The notes under the pieces: generated by a model
What the model saw: only the letters and a program-made list of their open reading frames with translations
Told to the model about the DNA's origin: nothing
Databases searched by the model: none
Part shown: one piece after another, positions 26,083 to 34,512 of the stretch
Layout of the letters: each line of letters opens with the position of its first letter
Numbering within the stretch: the first letter of the stretch is position 1
Made by a program: the position numbers and the translations under genes
Source of the DNA: Streptomyces spiroverticillatus
GTDB lineage: Bacteria; Actinomycetota; Actinomycetes; Streptomycetales; Streptomycetaceae
DNA: 64,000 bases
Assembly (NCBI GenBank): GCA_014650415.1
Contig: BMUX01000023.1
Location: 32,674 to 96,673 of the forward strand
Direction of reading: 5' to 3'

Positions 26083-27243
26083 CTAGCGGGGTGCGAACAG
26101 GTCGTCCTGCGCGGCCTCGCGGGCGATGAGCAGGGCGCCGCTGAGGACCGCCCCGCCGCCGAGTTCCCCGGCCCGTACCTCCGTGTGCAGCGGGGACAGT
26201 TCCGCGAGCCGGGCCTCGACGCGGGCGGCGAGGGCCTTGCCGCCCGCGAGGCCCATGTCGCCGCCGAGGACGACGCAGCCGGGGTCGATGACGGCCACCA
26301 CGGCCGCGGCCCCGAGGGCGAGGCGTTCGGCGAGGGCGTCCAGGAAGGGCTCGGCCCGCTCGCCCGCCTCCAGGGCGGCGGCGATGACCGCGGGCCCGTC
26401 GGGGCCGCCCGGCAGGCCGTGCTCCGCCGCGAGCCGGCAGACCGCGCCGCCGCCCACCAGCGAGTGGAAGCCGCCGTCGCAGCCGGTGGCGGAGGGCAGT
26501 CCGGCCGTACCGGGGACGGGCAGGAAGCCGACCTCGCCCGCGCCGCCCGAGGCCCCCCGCCGCACCTTGCCGTCGAGCACGACGGCGGCGCCGACGCCCT
26601 CGCCCAGCCACAGGAAGACAAAGGTGTCGTGGGAGCGGGCCGCGCCGAGGCGCTGTTCGGCGACGGCGGCGAGGTTGGTCTCGTTCTCGACGAGGACGGT
26701 GGCCGGCAGGCGTTCCTGGAGGACGGCGACCAGTCTTCGGTGCCAGAGCGGCAGCTTGGCCGAATCCCGCAGGTCGCCGGAGGCGGGGTCGATGAGGCCG
26801 GGCGCGCCGATGACGACCGTGTGCAGCGGCGCGGTGCCCGCCTCGCGCGCGGTGCGCTCCAGCAGGGCGACGGCCGCCTCGACCGCGCGGTCGGTGGGCA
26901 GGTCCTCGGCGACCGCGAGGGTCTTCTCGGCGAGGGGGTTGCCGAGGAGGTCGGCGACGCCCACGCCGACGCTGTCGGTACGGACGTCCAGTGCGGCCAG
27001 ATGGGCACGGTCGGCGACGATCCCGTACACCCGGGCGTTGGGCCCGCGCCGCTCGGCGCCGCTCTCGCCGACGACGGCGATCAGGCCCGCGCCCTGGAGC
27101 CGCTCGACGAGGTCGGCGACGGAGGGCCTGGACAGCCCGGTGAGCGACTTCAGCTGCCCCGCCGTGAGCGGTCCCTCCTCCTGGAGCAGGTGGAGGGCGC
27201 GCCGGTCGTTGATGGCGCGGGCGGTGCTCGGTGAGGCGGGCAT
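26083..27243 (-). CDS. ROK family transcriptional regulator
   Basis: 386 aa. N-terminal winged HTH (about 10-70, LTGLSRPSVADLVERLQGAG) and a ROK sugar-kinase-like domain after it. The kinase part has lost clear catalytic sense: the usual GxHxxxCxCGxxGCxxxxxS zinc site is replaced by SATGCDGGFHSLVGGGAV, with few cysteines, so it is a regulator rather than a kinase. Start ATG at 27243 with AAAGGA upstream. It is divergent from the MFS gene over 113 bp that contains a strong inverted repeat, so it very likely controls that carrier and itself in response to a sugar. Confidence 0.88.
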   Translation of the reverse strand: MPASPSTARAINDRRALHLLQEEGPLTAGQLKSLTGLSRPSVADLVERLQGAGLIAVVGESGAERRGPNARVYGIVADRAHLAALDVRTDSVGVGVADLLGNPLAEKTLAVAEDLPTDRAVEAAVALLERTAREAGTAPLHTVVIGAPGLIDPASGDLRDSAKLPLWHRRLVAVLQERLPATVLVENETNLAAVAEQRLGAARSHDTFVFLWLGEGVGAAVVLDGKVRRGASGGAGEVGFLPVPGTAGLPSATGCDGGFHSLVGGGAVCRLAAEHGLPGGPDGPAVIAAALEAGERAEPFLDALAERLALGAAAVVAVIDPGCVVLGGDMGLAGGKALAARVEARLAELSPLHTEVRAGELGGGAVLSGALLIAREAAQDDLFAPR

Positions 27244-27285
27244 GTGCCAGATCCTTTCAGATCGCGGACTGCTTTCCGCACTATT

Positions 27286-27306
27286 TATCAGGCAGGCTTC
27301 CTGATA
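27286..27306. promoter_or_regulatory. Likely ROK operator between divergent genes
   Basis: TATCAGG (27286-27292) and CCTGATA (27300-27306) form a perfect inverted repeat with a 7-bp spacer. It lies between the ROK regulator and the MFS gene, in an AT-richer patch than its surroundings. Confidence 0.6.
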
Positions 27307-27356
27307 GTTTACGGCGCGATACGGAGACGAAGGCTGCCCGGGGGCGAAGGGGAATC

Positions 27357-28538
27357 ATGGAATTCGGTACGGAACGGGTGAAGCGGGCGAGGTACGCCAT
27401 CGCGGCCGTCTTCTGTGTGCACGGGGCGGTGACCGGCAGCTTCGCGACCCGCATCCCGTGGATCCAGGACCACGCCTCGATCAGCGCGGGCCAGCTCGGT
27501 CTGGCGCTGGCCTTCCCGGCGCTCGGCGCCGCGGTGGCCATGCCGGTGTCGGGGGCGATCACGCACCGGTTCGGGGCGCGCAACGCGCTGCGCGGGCTGC
27601 TCGCGCTGTGGACGCTGGTCCTGATCCTGCCCTCCCTCGCGCCCAACATCTGGACGCTGTGCGCGGCGCTGTTCGTGTACGGGGCGACGGCCGGGATGTC
27701 GGACGTGGCGATGAACGCGCTGGGTGTGGAGGTGGAGAACCGGCTCGGGAAGTCGATCATGTCGGGGCTGCACGGCATGTGGAGCCTGGGCGCGCTGATC
27801 GGCTCGGCGGGCGGCACGCTCGCCGCGCACCTGGGCAGTGACGCCCGGCTGCACCACCTGCTGGCCGCGCTGGTCCTCACAGCACTGGGCCTGGCCGCCT
27901 GCCAGGGCGTACTGGACCTGCGCAGCGCTCCCGACGCGGAGGCGCCGGCGCACTTCACGCTGCCGCCGAAGTCGGCGCTGATCATCGGCGCAGTGGGCTT
28001 CTGCGCGGTGTTCGCGGAGGGCGCGAGCCTGGACTGGTCGGCGGTCTACCTGCGGGACGTGCTCTCGACGGACCCCGGCATCGCGGCCGCCTCCACGACG
28101 GCCTTCGCGCTGACGATGGCGATCGCACGGATCGCGGGCGACAAGGTGGTGGACCGGTTCGGTCCGGTGCCGACGGTACGGGTCGGCGGTGTGGCGGCGA
28201 CGGTCGGCGGGCTGCTGGTGGTCTTCGCCCCCAACGTCCCGCTCGCGCTGGCCGGGTTCGCGCTGATCGGGCTCGGGGTGGCGGTCGTGGTGCCGCTGGC
28301 GTTCGCGGCGGCGGGTCGCAGTGGGCCGAACCCCAGTCAGGCGATCGCGGGCGTCGCGACGATCACGTACACCTCGGGACTGATCGCCCCCTCGGCAATC
28401 GGCGCGGTCGCGGACGCGACGTCGCTGGTGGTGTCGTTCGGGCTGGTCACGGTGCTGGCGTTCGGCCTGGTGGTCGGGGCACAGGTGCTGCGCGGGGCGG
28501 GCCGGGAGGCGGCGACGCTGGAGCCGGCCGGGAAGTGA
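27357..28538 (+). CDS. MFS transporter, YbjJ-like, ROK-linked
   Basis: 393 aa, twelve predicted transmembrane helices in two bundles. HGAVTGSFATRIPWIQDH near the N-terminus and VSGAITHRFGARNALRG in the 2-3 loop are the MFS signature; YGATAGMSDVAMNALGVEVE is typical of the YbjJ/FucP-like branch. It imports or exports a small molecule, most likely a sugar given the divergent ROK regulator and shared operator. Start ATG 27357 follows AAGGGGAA. An earlier in-frame start would overlap the operator region. Substrate unknown. Confidence 0.87.
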   Translation: MEFGTERVKRARYAIAAVFCVHGAVTGSFATRIPWIQDHASISAGQLGLALAFPALGAAVAMPVSGAITHRFGARNALRGLLALWTLVLILPSLAPNIWTLCAALFVYGATAGMSDVAMNALGVEVENRLGKSIMSGLHGMWSLGALIGSAGGTLAAHLGSDARLHHLLAALVLTALGLAACQGVLDLRSAPDAEAPAHFTLPPKSALIIGAVGFCAVFAEGASLDWSAVYLRDVLSTDPGIAAASTTAFALTMAIARIAGDKVVDRFGPVPTVRVGGVAATVGGLLVVFAPNVPLALAGFALIGLGVAVVVPLAFAAAGRSGPNPSQAIAGVATITYTSGLIAPSAIGAVADATSLVVSFGLVTVLAFGLVVGAQVLRGAGREAATLEPAGK

Positions 28539-28562
28539 GCGCTCCTTTTCAGCCATAGCATT

Positions 28563-28598
28563 TGGTCCGGCTCGATCGATCTCGACCGAGCCGGACCA
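28563..28598. terminator. Perfect 12-bp inverted repeat between MFS and permease genes
   Basis: TGGTCCGGCTCG (28563-28574) and CGAGCCGGACCA (28587-28598) flank a 12-nt loop. It most simply ends the MFS transcript. There is no T tract, and it is 36 bp from the next start, so an operator or leader hairpin is possible. Confidence 0.55.
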
Positions 28599-28633
28599 CT
28601 TGCAGAGCAGAACAGAGCTGAACGGGAGCACCC

Positions 28634-30040
28634 ATGGGCCTCGGCGTCCGCTGGACCTTGCACGGCGACGGGCGCACTCCCGCGCCCGGAGCCGTCGTCC
28701 GACCCGACGAACGGCTGTCGTGGCCGAGGACGGCGGGACTGGGCGCGCAGCATGTGGTGGCCATGTTCGGGGCGAGTTTTGTAGCGCCCGTTTTGATGGG
28801 TCTTGACCCGAATCTCGCCATCATGATGTCGGGTGTCGCGACGGCGATCTTCCTCCTCGCGACGAAGGGCAAGGTCCCTTCCTACCTCGGCTGTTCGCTG
28901 TCGTTCGTCGGTGTGGCGGCGGCGATCCGGGCGACCGGCGGCGACAGTGCGACGGTCACCGGTGCGGTGTTCGTGGTCGGTGCGGCGCTGTTCCTGGCAG
29001 GTCTGGCCGTGCAGCGGTTCGGGGCGCGGATCATCCACGCGGCGATGCCGCCGGTGGTGACGGGCGCGGTGGTGATGCTGATCGGCTTCAACCTGGCGCC
29101 GGTGACGGCCTCCACGTACTGGCCGCAGGACCAGTGGACGGCGCTGCTGGTGATGCTCTTCACCGGTTTGGCGGTGGTGGGGCTGCGCGGTTTCCTGTCG
29201 CGGATCGCGATCTTCCTGGGGCTCATTTTCGGGTACGGGATCTCGTGGGTCTTCGACCAGGTCTTCGGCAAGATCAATTCGCCGGTCGGCGGGGGTGCTG
29301 CCGTTGATCACTGGCGGCTGGACCTGTCGGGTGTGGCGAAGGCGGACTGGATCGGGCTTCCCTCGTTCCACGGGCCGAGCTTCGAGTGGTCGGCGATCCT
29401 GGTCGCGCTGCCCGTGGTGATCGCGCTCATCGCGGAGAACGCGGGGCATGTGAAGGCCGTCGGGGAGATGACCGGCGACAACATCGACGACAAGCTGGGC
29501 ACGGCGATCGCGGCGGACGGTGCGGCCTCGATGCTGTCCACGGCGGTGGGCGGGCCGCCGAACACGACGTACTCCGAGAACATCGGGGTGATGGCGGCGA
29601 CGCGGGTCTACTCGACGGCGGCCTACTGGGCTGCCGCGTTCTTCGCGTTGCTGTTCGGGCTGTGCCCGAAGTTCGGGGCGGTCGTGGCGGCGATTCCCGG
29701 GGGTGTGCTCGGAGGGATCACCGTCATCCTGTACGGCATGATCGGGCTGCTCGGTGCGCAGATCTGGATCAACGCGAAGGTGGATCTGCGGAACCCGCTG
29801 AACCTGGTGCCGGCGGCCGCGGGGATCATCATCGGGGTCGGTGGGGTGAGCCTGAAGTTCACGGACAGCTTTGAGCTGAGCGGGATCGCGCTGGGGACGA
29901 TCGTGGTGATCACCGGGTACCACGTGCTGAGGGCTTTGGCGCCGGCGCACATGAAGGAGGCTTCCGGGGGTGCTGGGGAGCGGGAGCCGCTGCTGGATGC
30001 GGGGACGTCGTCGTACGACGAGGGGGCGGCGGGGCGGTAG
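28634..30040 (+). CDS. Uracil/xanthine permease (NCS2)
   Basis: 468 aa with about 13-14 hydrophobic segments. Family motifs: GAQHVVAMFGASFVAPVLMG near the N-terminus, and IALIAENAGHVKAVGEMTG with GGPPNTTYSENIGVMAATRV, the substrate-binding NCS2 core. These match UraA/PyrP-type proton-coupled uracil carriers better than xanthine carriers, hence the call. A polar C-terminal tail of about 30 residues is extra. Start ATG 28634 has GGGAGC upstream. It stands alone after the MFS gene; no pyr genes or PyrR site is nearby. Confidence 0.9.
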   Translation: MGLGVRWTLHGDGRTPAPGAVVRPDERLSWPRTAGLGAQHVVAMFGASFVAPVLMGLDPNLAIMMSGVATAIFLLATKGKVPSYLGCSLSFVGVAAAIRATGGDSATVTGAVFVVGAALFLAGLAVQRFGARIIHAAMPPVVTGAVVMLIGFNLAPVTASTYWPQDQWTALLVMLFTGLAVVGLRGFLSRIAIFLGLIFGYGISWVFDQVFGKINSPVGGGAAVDHWRLDLSGVAKADWIGLPSFHGPSFEWSAILVALPVVIALIAENAGHVKAVGEMTGDNIDDKLGTAIAADGAASMLSTAVGGPPNTTYSENIGVMAATRVYSTAAYWAAAFFALLFGLCPKFGAVVAAIPGGVLGGITVILYGMIGLLGAQIWINAKVDLRNPLNLVPAAAGIIIGVGGVSLKFTDSFELSGIALGTIVVITGYHVLRALAPAHMKEASGGAGEREPLLDAGTSSYDEGAAGR

Positions 30041-30116
30041 GGCTTCCCGCCGAGGGGGTGGGGCCGGGTTGGTTCAGCTCTCTGCGGGGCGGGCCGCTGC
30101 GCGGGGCCGGTGGTGG

Positions 30117-30341
30117 GATCGGCACCCGGTGCCGGGGCGGTTTTCTCCCCTACCCGCCCCTTCCCGTAACCCTGCGGGGCGGGGACCGGTTCTGTGCGGG
30201 TGCGTTGTGGTTGCTCGCGCAGTTCCCCGCGCCCCCAAAAGGGGCGCGGGGAACTGCGCAAGACGCCGGCCACCCACCCAGCCGCGCGGCCGAGCGCTTT
30301 AGGTGAAGGGGCGGGGCCGGGGCGAAATCACCCCGGTACCG
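30117..30341. repeat. Dispersed intergenic repeat, copy 3 (complete, inverted)
   Basis: Same family as the elements at 4276 and 14182 but in reverse orientation. The 19-bp stem runs 30217-30235 and 30241-30259 with a CAAAA loop. Left flank has CACCCGGTGCCGGGGCGG and CCCGTAACCCTGCGGG; right flank has CCACCCAGCCGCGCGG, GAGCGCTTTAGGTG and a CCGGTACCGGGG end. It occupies most of the 381-bp gap between convergent genes; nothing else is seen there. Confidence 0.8.
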
Positions 30342-30421
30342 GGGACGGAAACGCAGCAGGGGCCGCGCCCGACGCCAAACGGTGCCGGGGGCGGCCCCTG
30401 TCCCGTACGAAACGAGCGCGT

Positions 30422-31843
30422 TCAGCCGCGGGCCAGTTCGACCGCGTAGTCGGGGGTGAAGCTGCCCGCCGCGCCCTTGCAGCCGTCCGACTCTCCGGGG
30501 AGCTTGACCCAGAGGTAGGCGTCGATGCGGGACTCCCCCGTCTTCGTCGTCGGGGGGCGGCCCAGGGCCCGGCCCGAGGGGTCGCACCACTGGCCCGCCG
30601 CCGGGGCGCCGTTGCCGTTGCGGCTGGTGTCGATCACCGCGCCGAGCGAGGAGGGGCCGCCGAGGGCGGAGAGGACGCGGCGCGCGTAGGCGACCTCGTC
30701 GGCCGTGCGGTGGAAGTTGGAGACGTTGGTGAAGATGCCGTCGCTGCTGGTCGCTGCGTCGGCCTGGCGCAGGAAGCCCGCCATCTTGGACGGCGCGTGC
30801 CACCCCGAGTGCCCCGCGTCGAAGTACACGCGTGCGTTGGGGTTGGCCGCCTTGATGGCCTTGCCCGCCCGGGACAGCGCCCCGAAGCGGTTGGCCCGCT
30901 GGCCGTCGTCGAGGCAGTCGGTCTGGGCGATGGAGTCGGGTTCGAGGATGACGATGACGTCGCCCTTGCCCAGCCCGGCGGCGAACTTCGCTATCCAGGA
31001 GTCGTACGCCCCGAAGCTCGGCGCACCGCCCTGCGAGGCCCCGCCGCAGTCCCGCTCGGGGATCGCGTACGGGACGACGACCGGGACGCGCCCGGCGGCC
31101 GCCGCGCCGGAGGTCACCGCGCGGACCCTGCTGGTGATGGTGCCGGGGTTGTACTCGGCGAACCAGACCGCCGCCGGCTGGGCGGCGATCCGCGACTGGA
31201 TGAGCTGCTGGCGCGGGTCGCCCCGGTTGGAGCGCACCCAGTCCAGCACCTGCGACTCCGGGTGCAGGTAGAGGCTGCCGGAGACCGCGGAGCTCTGGCT
31301 GCGCGGCGGCTCGGCCTTCTTCGGCGGCTTCTTCTCCGCCTTCTTGGTCGCCGACGCGCTGGGCGAGGGCGACGGCGTGGTGGCGGACGGGCTGGGCACC
31401 GCGGGCAGGGGCGGCACTACGGGCGTCCGTGTCACGTCGGGTATCGCGGTGGAGCGTTCGCCCTCGCCGGAGGTCGCGGAGACCACTCCGGTGACGCCGC
31501 CGACGGCGACGACCGCGGAGGCGACGACGGCCATGGCGCCGCGCAGCGCGGAGGAGTTCACACGCTTTTCATCTCGGGAGCCGTGGGAGCCCCGGACGCC
31601 CCGCCGGGAGGCCCTGCGGGACTCCGCCCGGCCGACGGTGACCAACGGTTCCGTACCGCCGGACGCGTCGGGCACACCGGACTCGCCGGACGCCCCGGAC
31701 ACCTCCGTGAGGTCTCCTGCGGGCTCCTCGCCCGCCGGGCTGCTCGTACCGCTGCTGTCGGTACCGCTGCCTCTCTTGCTGCCGTGGGCCCCGTGCCGTC
31801 CTTCGGCACGGCCCCTGCGGCGCTGGCCCGGTATGCCTGACAC
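30422..31843 (-). CDS. Membrane-anchored GH6 endoglucanase-like protein
   Basis: 473 aa. Residues 1-95 are cytoplasmic, low-complexity and rich in S, G and R. One transmembrane helix follows (about 98-120), then a Pro/Ser/Lys linker. The GH6 domain starts near 185: YAIPERDCGG, VIVILEPDSIAQTDC, FDAGHSGWH, FTNVSNFHRT, VIDTSRNGNG, WCDPSGRALG and AYLWVKLPGESDG. The Asp residues in ERDC and EPDS match catalytic positions. It should cleave beta-1,4-glucan outside the membrane as a type II anchored enzyme. A cleaved signal is not evident, so a role in its own cell-surface glucan is possible. Confidence 0.88.
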   Translation of the reverse strand: MSGIPGQRRRGRAEGRHGAHGSKRGSGTDSSGTSSPAGEEPAGDLTEVSGASGESGVPDASGGTEPLVTVGRAESRRASRRGVRGSHGSRDEKRVNSSALRGAMAVVASAVVAVGGVTGVVSATSGEGERSTAIPDVTRTPVVPPLPAVPSPSATTPSPSPSASATKKAEKKPPKKAEPPRSQSSAVSGSLYLHPESQVLDWVRSNRGDPRQQLIQSRIAAQPAAVWFAEYNPGTITSRVRAVTSGAAAAGRVPVVVPYAIPERDCGGASQGGAPSFGAYDSWIAKFAAGLGKGDVIVILEPDSIAQTDCLDDGQRANRFGALSRAGKAIKAANPNARVYFDAGHSGWHAPSKMAGFLRQADAATSSDGIFTNVSNFHRTADEVAYARRVLSALGGPSSLGAVIDTSRNGNGAPAAGQWCDPSGRALGRPPTTKTGESRIDAYLWVKLPGESDGCKGAAGSFTPDYAVELARG

Positions 31844-31951
31844 CGTGACCCTCCCCCTTTCCCCCGGCGCCGGAGGCGTTCCGTTCCCTCGTTCTGGGGA
31901 AGCCCCGGCCCGGCTGCCTCGTGCACGCTCCGCGACTGGGACGCTGCCCCC

Positions 31952-32716
31952 ATGTCACAGATCGAGCACTTCACACACTTCACAGTTGAGAGGGACCGTA
32001 CACGGCCCACGCACCCGCGCACCGCACGGTCCGCCCCAAAAACCCCGGGATTTACGGGCTCCGTGCACTCCGTGATGGAGCGTATGCGGACGGTCCGTGA
32101 AGAGTGGCCCGAGAGCGACGGGGTCGCGGTGTTCAACCGGGTGTATCTCACAGTGACGGAGGAGGTCTCCCGGCAGATCGACGCCGGACGCTTCCCCGAT
32201 CCGGCCGCCGCGGCCGCTCTCGACGTGTTGTTCGCGGAACGTTATCTGGCGGCGGTCGACGCGACGGCCGCGGGACGGCGGCCGGCCGCGTGCTGGCGGC
32301 CGCTGTTCCAGTACCGCAGACATCCGGGGGTGCGGCCCCTGCAGTTCGCGCTCGCGGGGATCAACGCGCACATCGGGCACGACCTGGCGCTGGCGGTGGT
32401 CGACACCTGCCAGGCGCTGGCGTGTGCGCCCGCCGAGGTGGAGGCGGACTTCGACCGGGTCGGCGAGACGCTGGTGGCGCTGGAGGAGCGGATCCGGGAG
32501 GACCTGATGCCGGGCCCGGACCTGCTGGAGATCGCGGACCCGCTCACCCACCTGATCGGCACCTGGAGCCTGGAGCGGGCCAGGGAGGCGGCGTGGGCGG
32601 CGGCCCGGGTGCTCTGGGGACTGCGTGAACTCCCGGATCTGGCACGGGAGTTCACGCAGCGGATGGACGCGGGGGTCGGGCTGGTGGGGAGGTGCCTGCT
32701 CACCCCGCTGAGGTGA
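31952..32716 (+). CDS. DUF5995 family protein
   Basis: 254 aa, soluble and alpha-helical, with a hydrophilic 40-residue N-terminal extension that may not be translated: an in-frame ATG at the VMERMRTVREEWP segment is an alternative start. The core includes GVAVFNRVYLTVTEEV and ALAGINAHIGHDLALAVVDTC, where the two His could bind a metal. I recognise the family as DUF5995, with no established function. It is divergent from the GH6 gene. Tandem 10-bp repeats GTACATACAA x2 follow at 32725-32744. Confidence 0.75.
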   Translation: MSQIEHFTHFTVERDRTRPTHPRTARSAPKTPGFTGSVHSVMERMRTVREEWPESDGVAVFNRVYLTVTEEVSRQIDAGRFPDPAAAAALDVLFAERYLAAVDATAAGRRPAACWRPLFQYRRHPGVRPLQFALAGINAHIGHDLALAVVDTCQALACAPAEVEADFDRVGETLVALEERIREDLMPGPDLLEIADPLTHLIGTWSLERAREAAWAAARVLWGLRELPDLAREFTQRMDAGVGLVGRCLLTPLR

Positions 32717-32759
32717 GTCCCCGCGTACATACAAGTACATACAAGGGGACGTACGAGGA

Positions 32760-34454
32760 TCAGTCCTCCGGCAGTTCCACCGGCGCGATCTCGTCGTACA
32801 CGTCGCCCGGACCCGGGTTGGCCGTGTCCGTCGTGCCGCCGAAGTGGTGCATGACGCCCCAGACCGCGTTCAGCGCGGTCTGCACGGCGCCCTCGGCCCA
32901 GCCCGCCGTCCAGGAGATGTCGTCGCCCGCGAGGAAGATGCCGCGCTTGTCCTCGGGCAGGCGGTCCTGCATGAAGTGGGTGAACAGGCGGCGCTGGTAG
33001 CGGTAGTGGCCCGGCAGGTTGGCCTTGAACGCGCCCATGAAGTACGGCTCGTTCTCCCAGGACACGGTCACCGGGTTGCCGATGATGTGCTTGCGGATGT
33101 CGACCTTCGGGTAGATCTCGCCGAGCGACTTCAGCATGACCTCCATCCGCTCCTGCGCGGTCAGCGGCAGCCACTTCAGGCTGTCGTCGCACCAGGTGTA
33201 GGAGAGGCAGATGGTGGCGGGCTTGTCCGGGCCGTCGTCCAGGAGGTACGTGCCGCGCGTCATGCGGTCCGTCAGCGTCATCGACATGACGTCCCGGCCG
33301 GTCTCCTCGTCCTTGTCCAGCCAGAACGGCCGGTCCACGGGCACGAAGAGCTTCGAGGACTCCATGTAGTGGGTCCGCTCCATCGCCGTCCAGTGGTCGA
33401 TGGGGAAGAGCGAGTCGTCGCAGTCGATCTTCGACAGGAGCAGCCAGGACTGGGCGGTGAAGATCGCCGCCCGGTAGGTGCGAATGTCGCCGGAGGAGTC
33501 GGTGACGGTGATGCCGTTGCCCGCGGTGCGGTTGAGGCGGGTCACGGCGGGCTTCGGGTAGCCGCCGTGCAGCGACTTCAGCGAGGTGCCGAGCGGCCAG
33601 TGCACGAGCTTCTGCGGCTCGCGCTCCCACAGGCGCAGCGGGAGCTGCTGGCTGCCGCCCTCGATGCCGCGGTGGTGGTCGTCGGCCTCGGTGTAGACGA
33701 CGCGCAGGATCTCCAGGATGGAGTTCGGGAAGTCGGTGTCCCAGCCGCCCGTGCCGAAGCCGACCTGGCCGAAGATCTCGCGGTGCCGGAAGGACTTGAA
33801 GGCCTCGGAGTCGCAGAGGAAGCCGTAGAAGGTCTGGTTGTCGAGCTTCTCGACGAGCTTGGCCCAGATCTCGCGGATGCGCGGGACGTCGCGCTCGCGC
33901 ATGGCCTGGTTCATGTCGGAGAAGTCGGCGCCCTCTTCGAGACAGGCGTTCCAGGCGGCGGCGACGTCGCGGTAGACCTGCGGGAGGTCGGCGACGGTCT
34001 CCGCGTAGTGCGACTCGCCCTTGAGGTCGACGACCGTGGAGGGGGTCTCCGGGGCGAGGGGGTTCGGGAACGGCTTGGTGGTGAGCCCCACCAGGTCGAT
34101 GTAGTGCTGGAGCGCGGTCGAGGACGGCGGGAAGCGCATCGCGCCCATCTCGGCCGTCAGGCCCTCGGTGCTCGGCCCGTCGAAGCCGACCGTGCGCAGT
34201 CGGCCGCCGATCTGGTCGGCCTCGTACACGACGGGCTTGAGGCCCATCTTCATCAGCTCGTACGCCGCCACGATGCCCGAAAGACCGCCGCCGATGACCG
34301 CGACCTCGGCCCCGTGCTCGGCCGCGGGTATCTGCCCGAGGCCCGCCGGGTGGGCGAGGAAGTCGTCGTACGCGTACGGGAAGTCCGGCCCGAACATGGT
34401 GATCGGCGGCTGCGCGTCGGTGTGCTGGACGGCGGTGGGCACCGTGGACGTCAT
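32760..34454 (-). CDS. davB: Lysine 2-monooxygenase-like flavin amine oxidase
   Basis: 564 aa. The FAD-binding GGGLSGIVAAYELMKMG and VVYEADQIGGRLRT lie near residue 50-90, and AGDDISWTAGWAEGAVQTAL closes the FAD site. The whole length, including ITMFGPDFPYAYDDFL, HPAGLG and FGQVGFGTGGWDTDFPNS, follows what I recall of Pseudomonas DavB, which converts L-lysine, O2 and FAD to 5-aminovaleramide. Another amino acid 2-monooxygenase (Trp, Phe, Arg) is possible. It follows davA by 60 bp on the same strand. Start ATG at 34454 with AAGGAG upstream. Confidence 0.8.
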   Translation of the reverse strand: MTSTVPTAVQHTDAQPPITMFGPDFPYAYDDFLAHPAGLGQIPAAEHGAEVAVIGGGLSGIVAAYELMKMGLKPVVYEADQIGGRLRTVGFDGPSTEGLTAEMGAMRFPPSSTALQHYIDLVGLTTKPFPNPLAPETPSTVVDLKGESHYAETVADLPQVYRDVAAAWNACLEEGADFSDMNQAMRERDVPRIREIWAKLVEKLDNQTFYGFLCDSEAFKSFRHREIFGQVGFGTGGWDTDFPNSILEILRVVYTEADDHHRGIEGGSQQLPLRLWEREPQKLVHWPLGTSLKSLHGGYPKPAVTRLNRTAGNGITVTDSSGDIRTYRAAIFTAQSWLLLSKIDCDDSLFPIDHWTAMERTHYMESSKLFVPVDRPFWLDKDEETGRDVMSMTLTDRMTRGTYLLDDGPDKPATICLSYTWCDDSLKWLPLTAQERMEVMLKSLGEIYPKVDIRKHIIGNPVTVSWENEPYFMGAFKANLPGHYRYQRRLFTHFMQDRLPEDKRGIFLAGDDISWTAGWAEGAVQTALNAVWGVMHHFGGTTDTANPGPGDVYDEIAPVELPED

Positions 34455-34512
34455 GGGGTACGGACTCCTTGCGGGGGTGGAACGGGAAGAGAAGACGGGC
34501 GTACGGGGAGGG

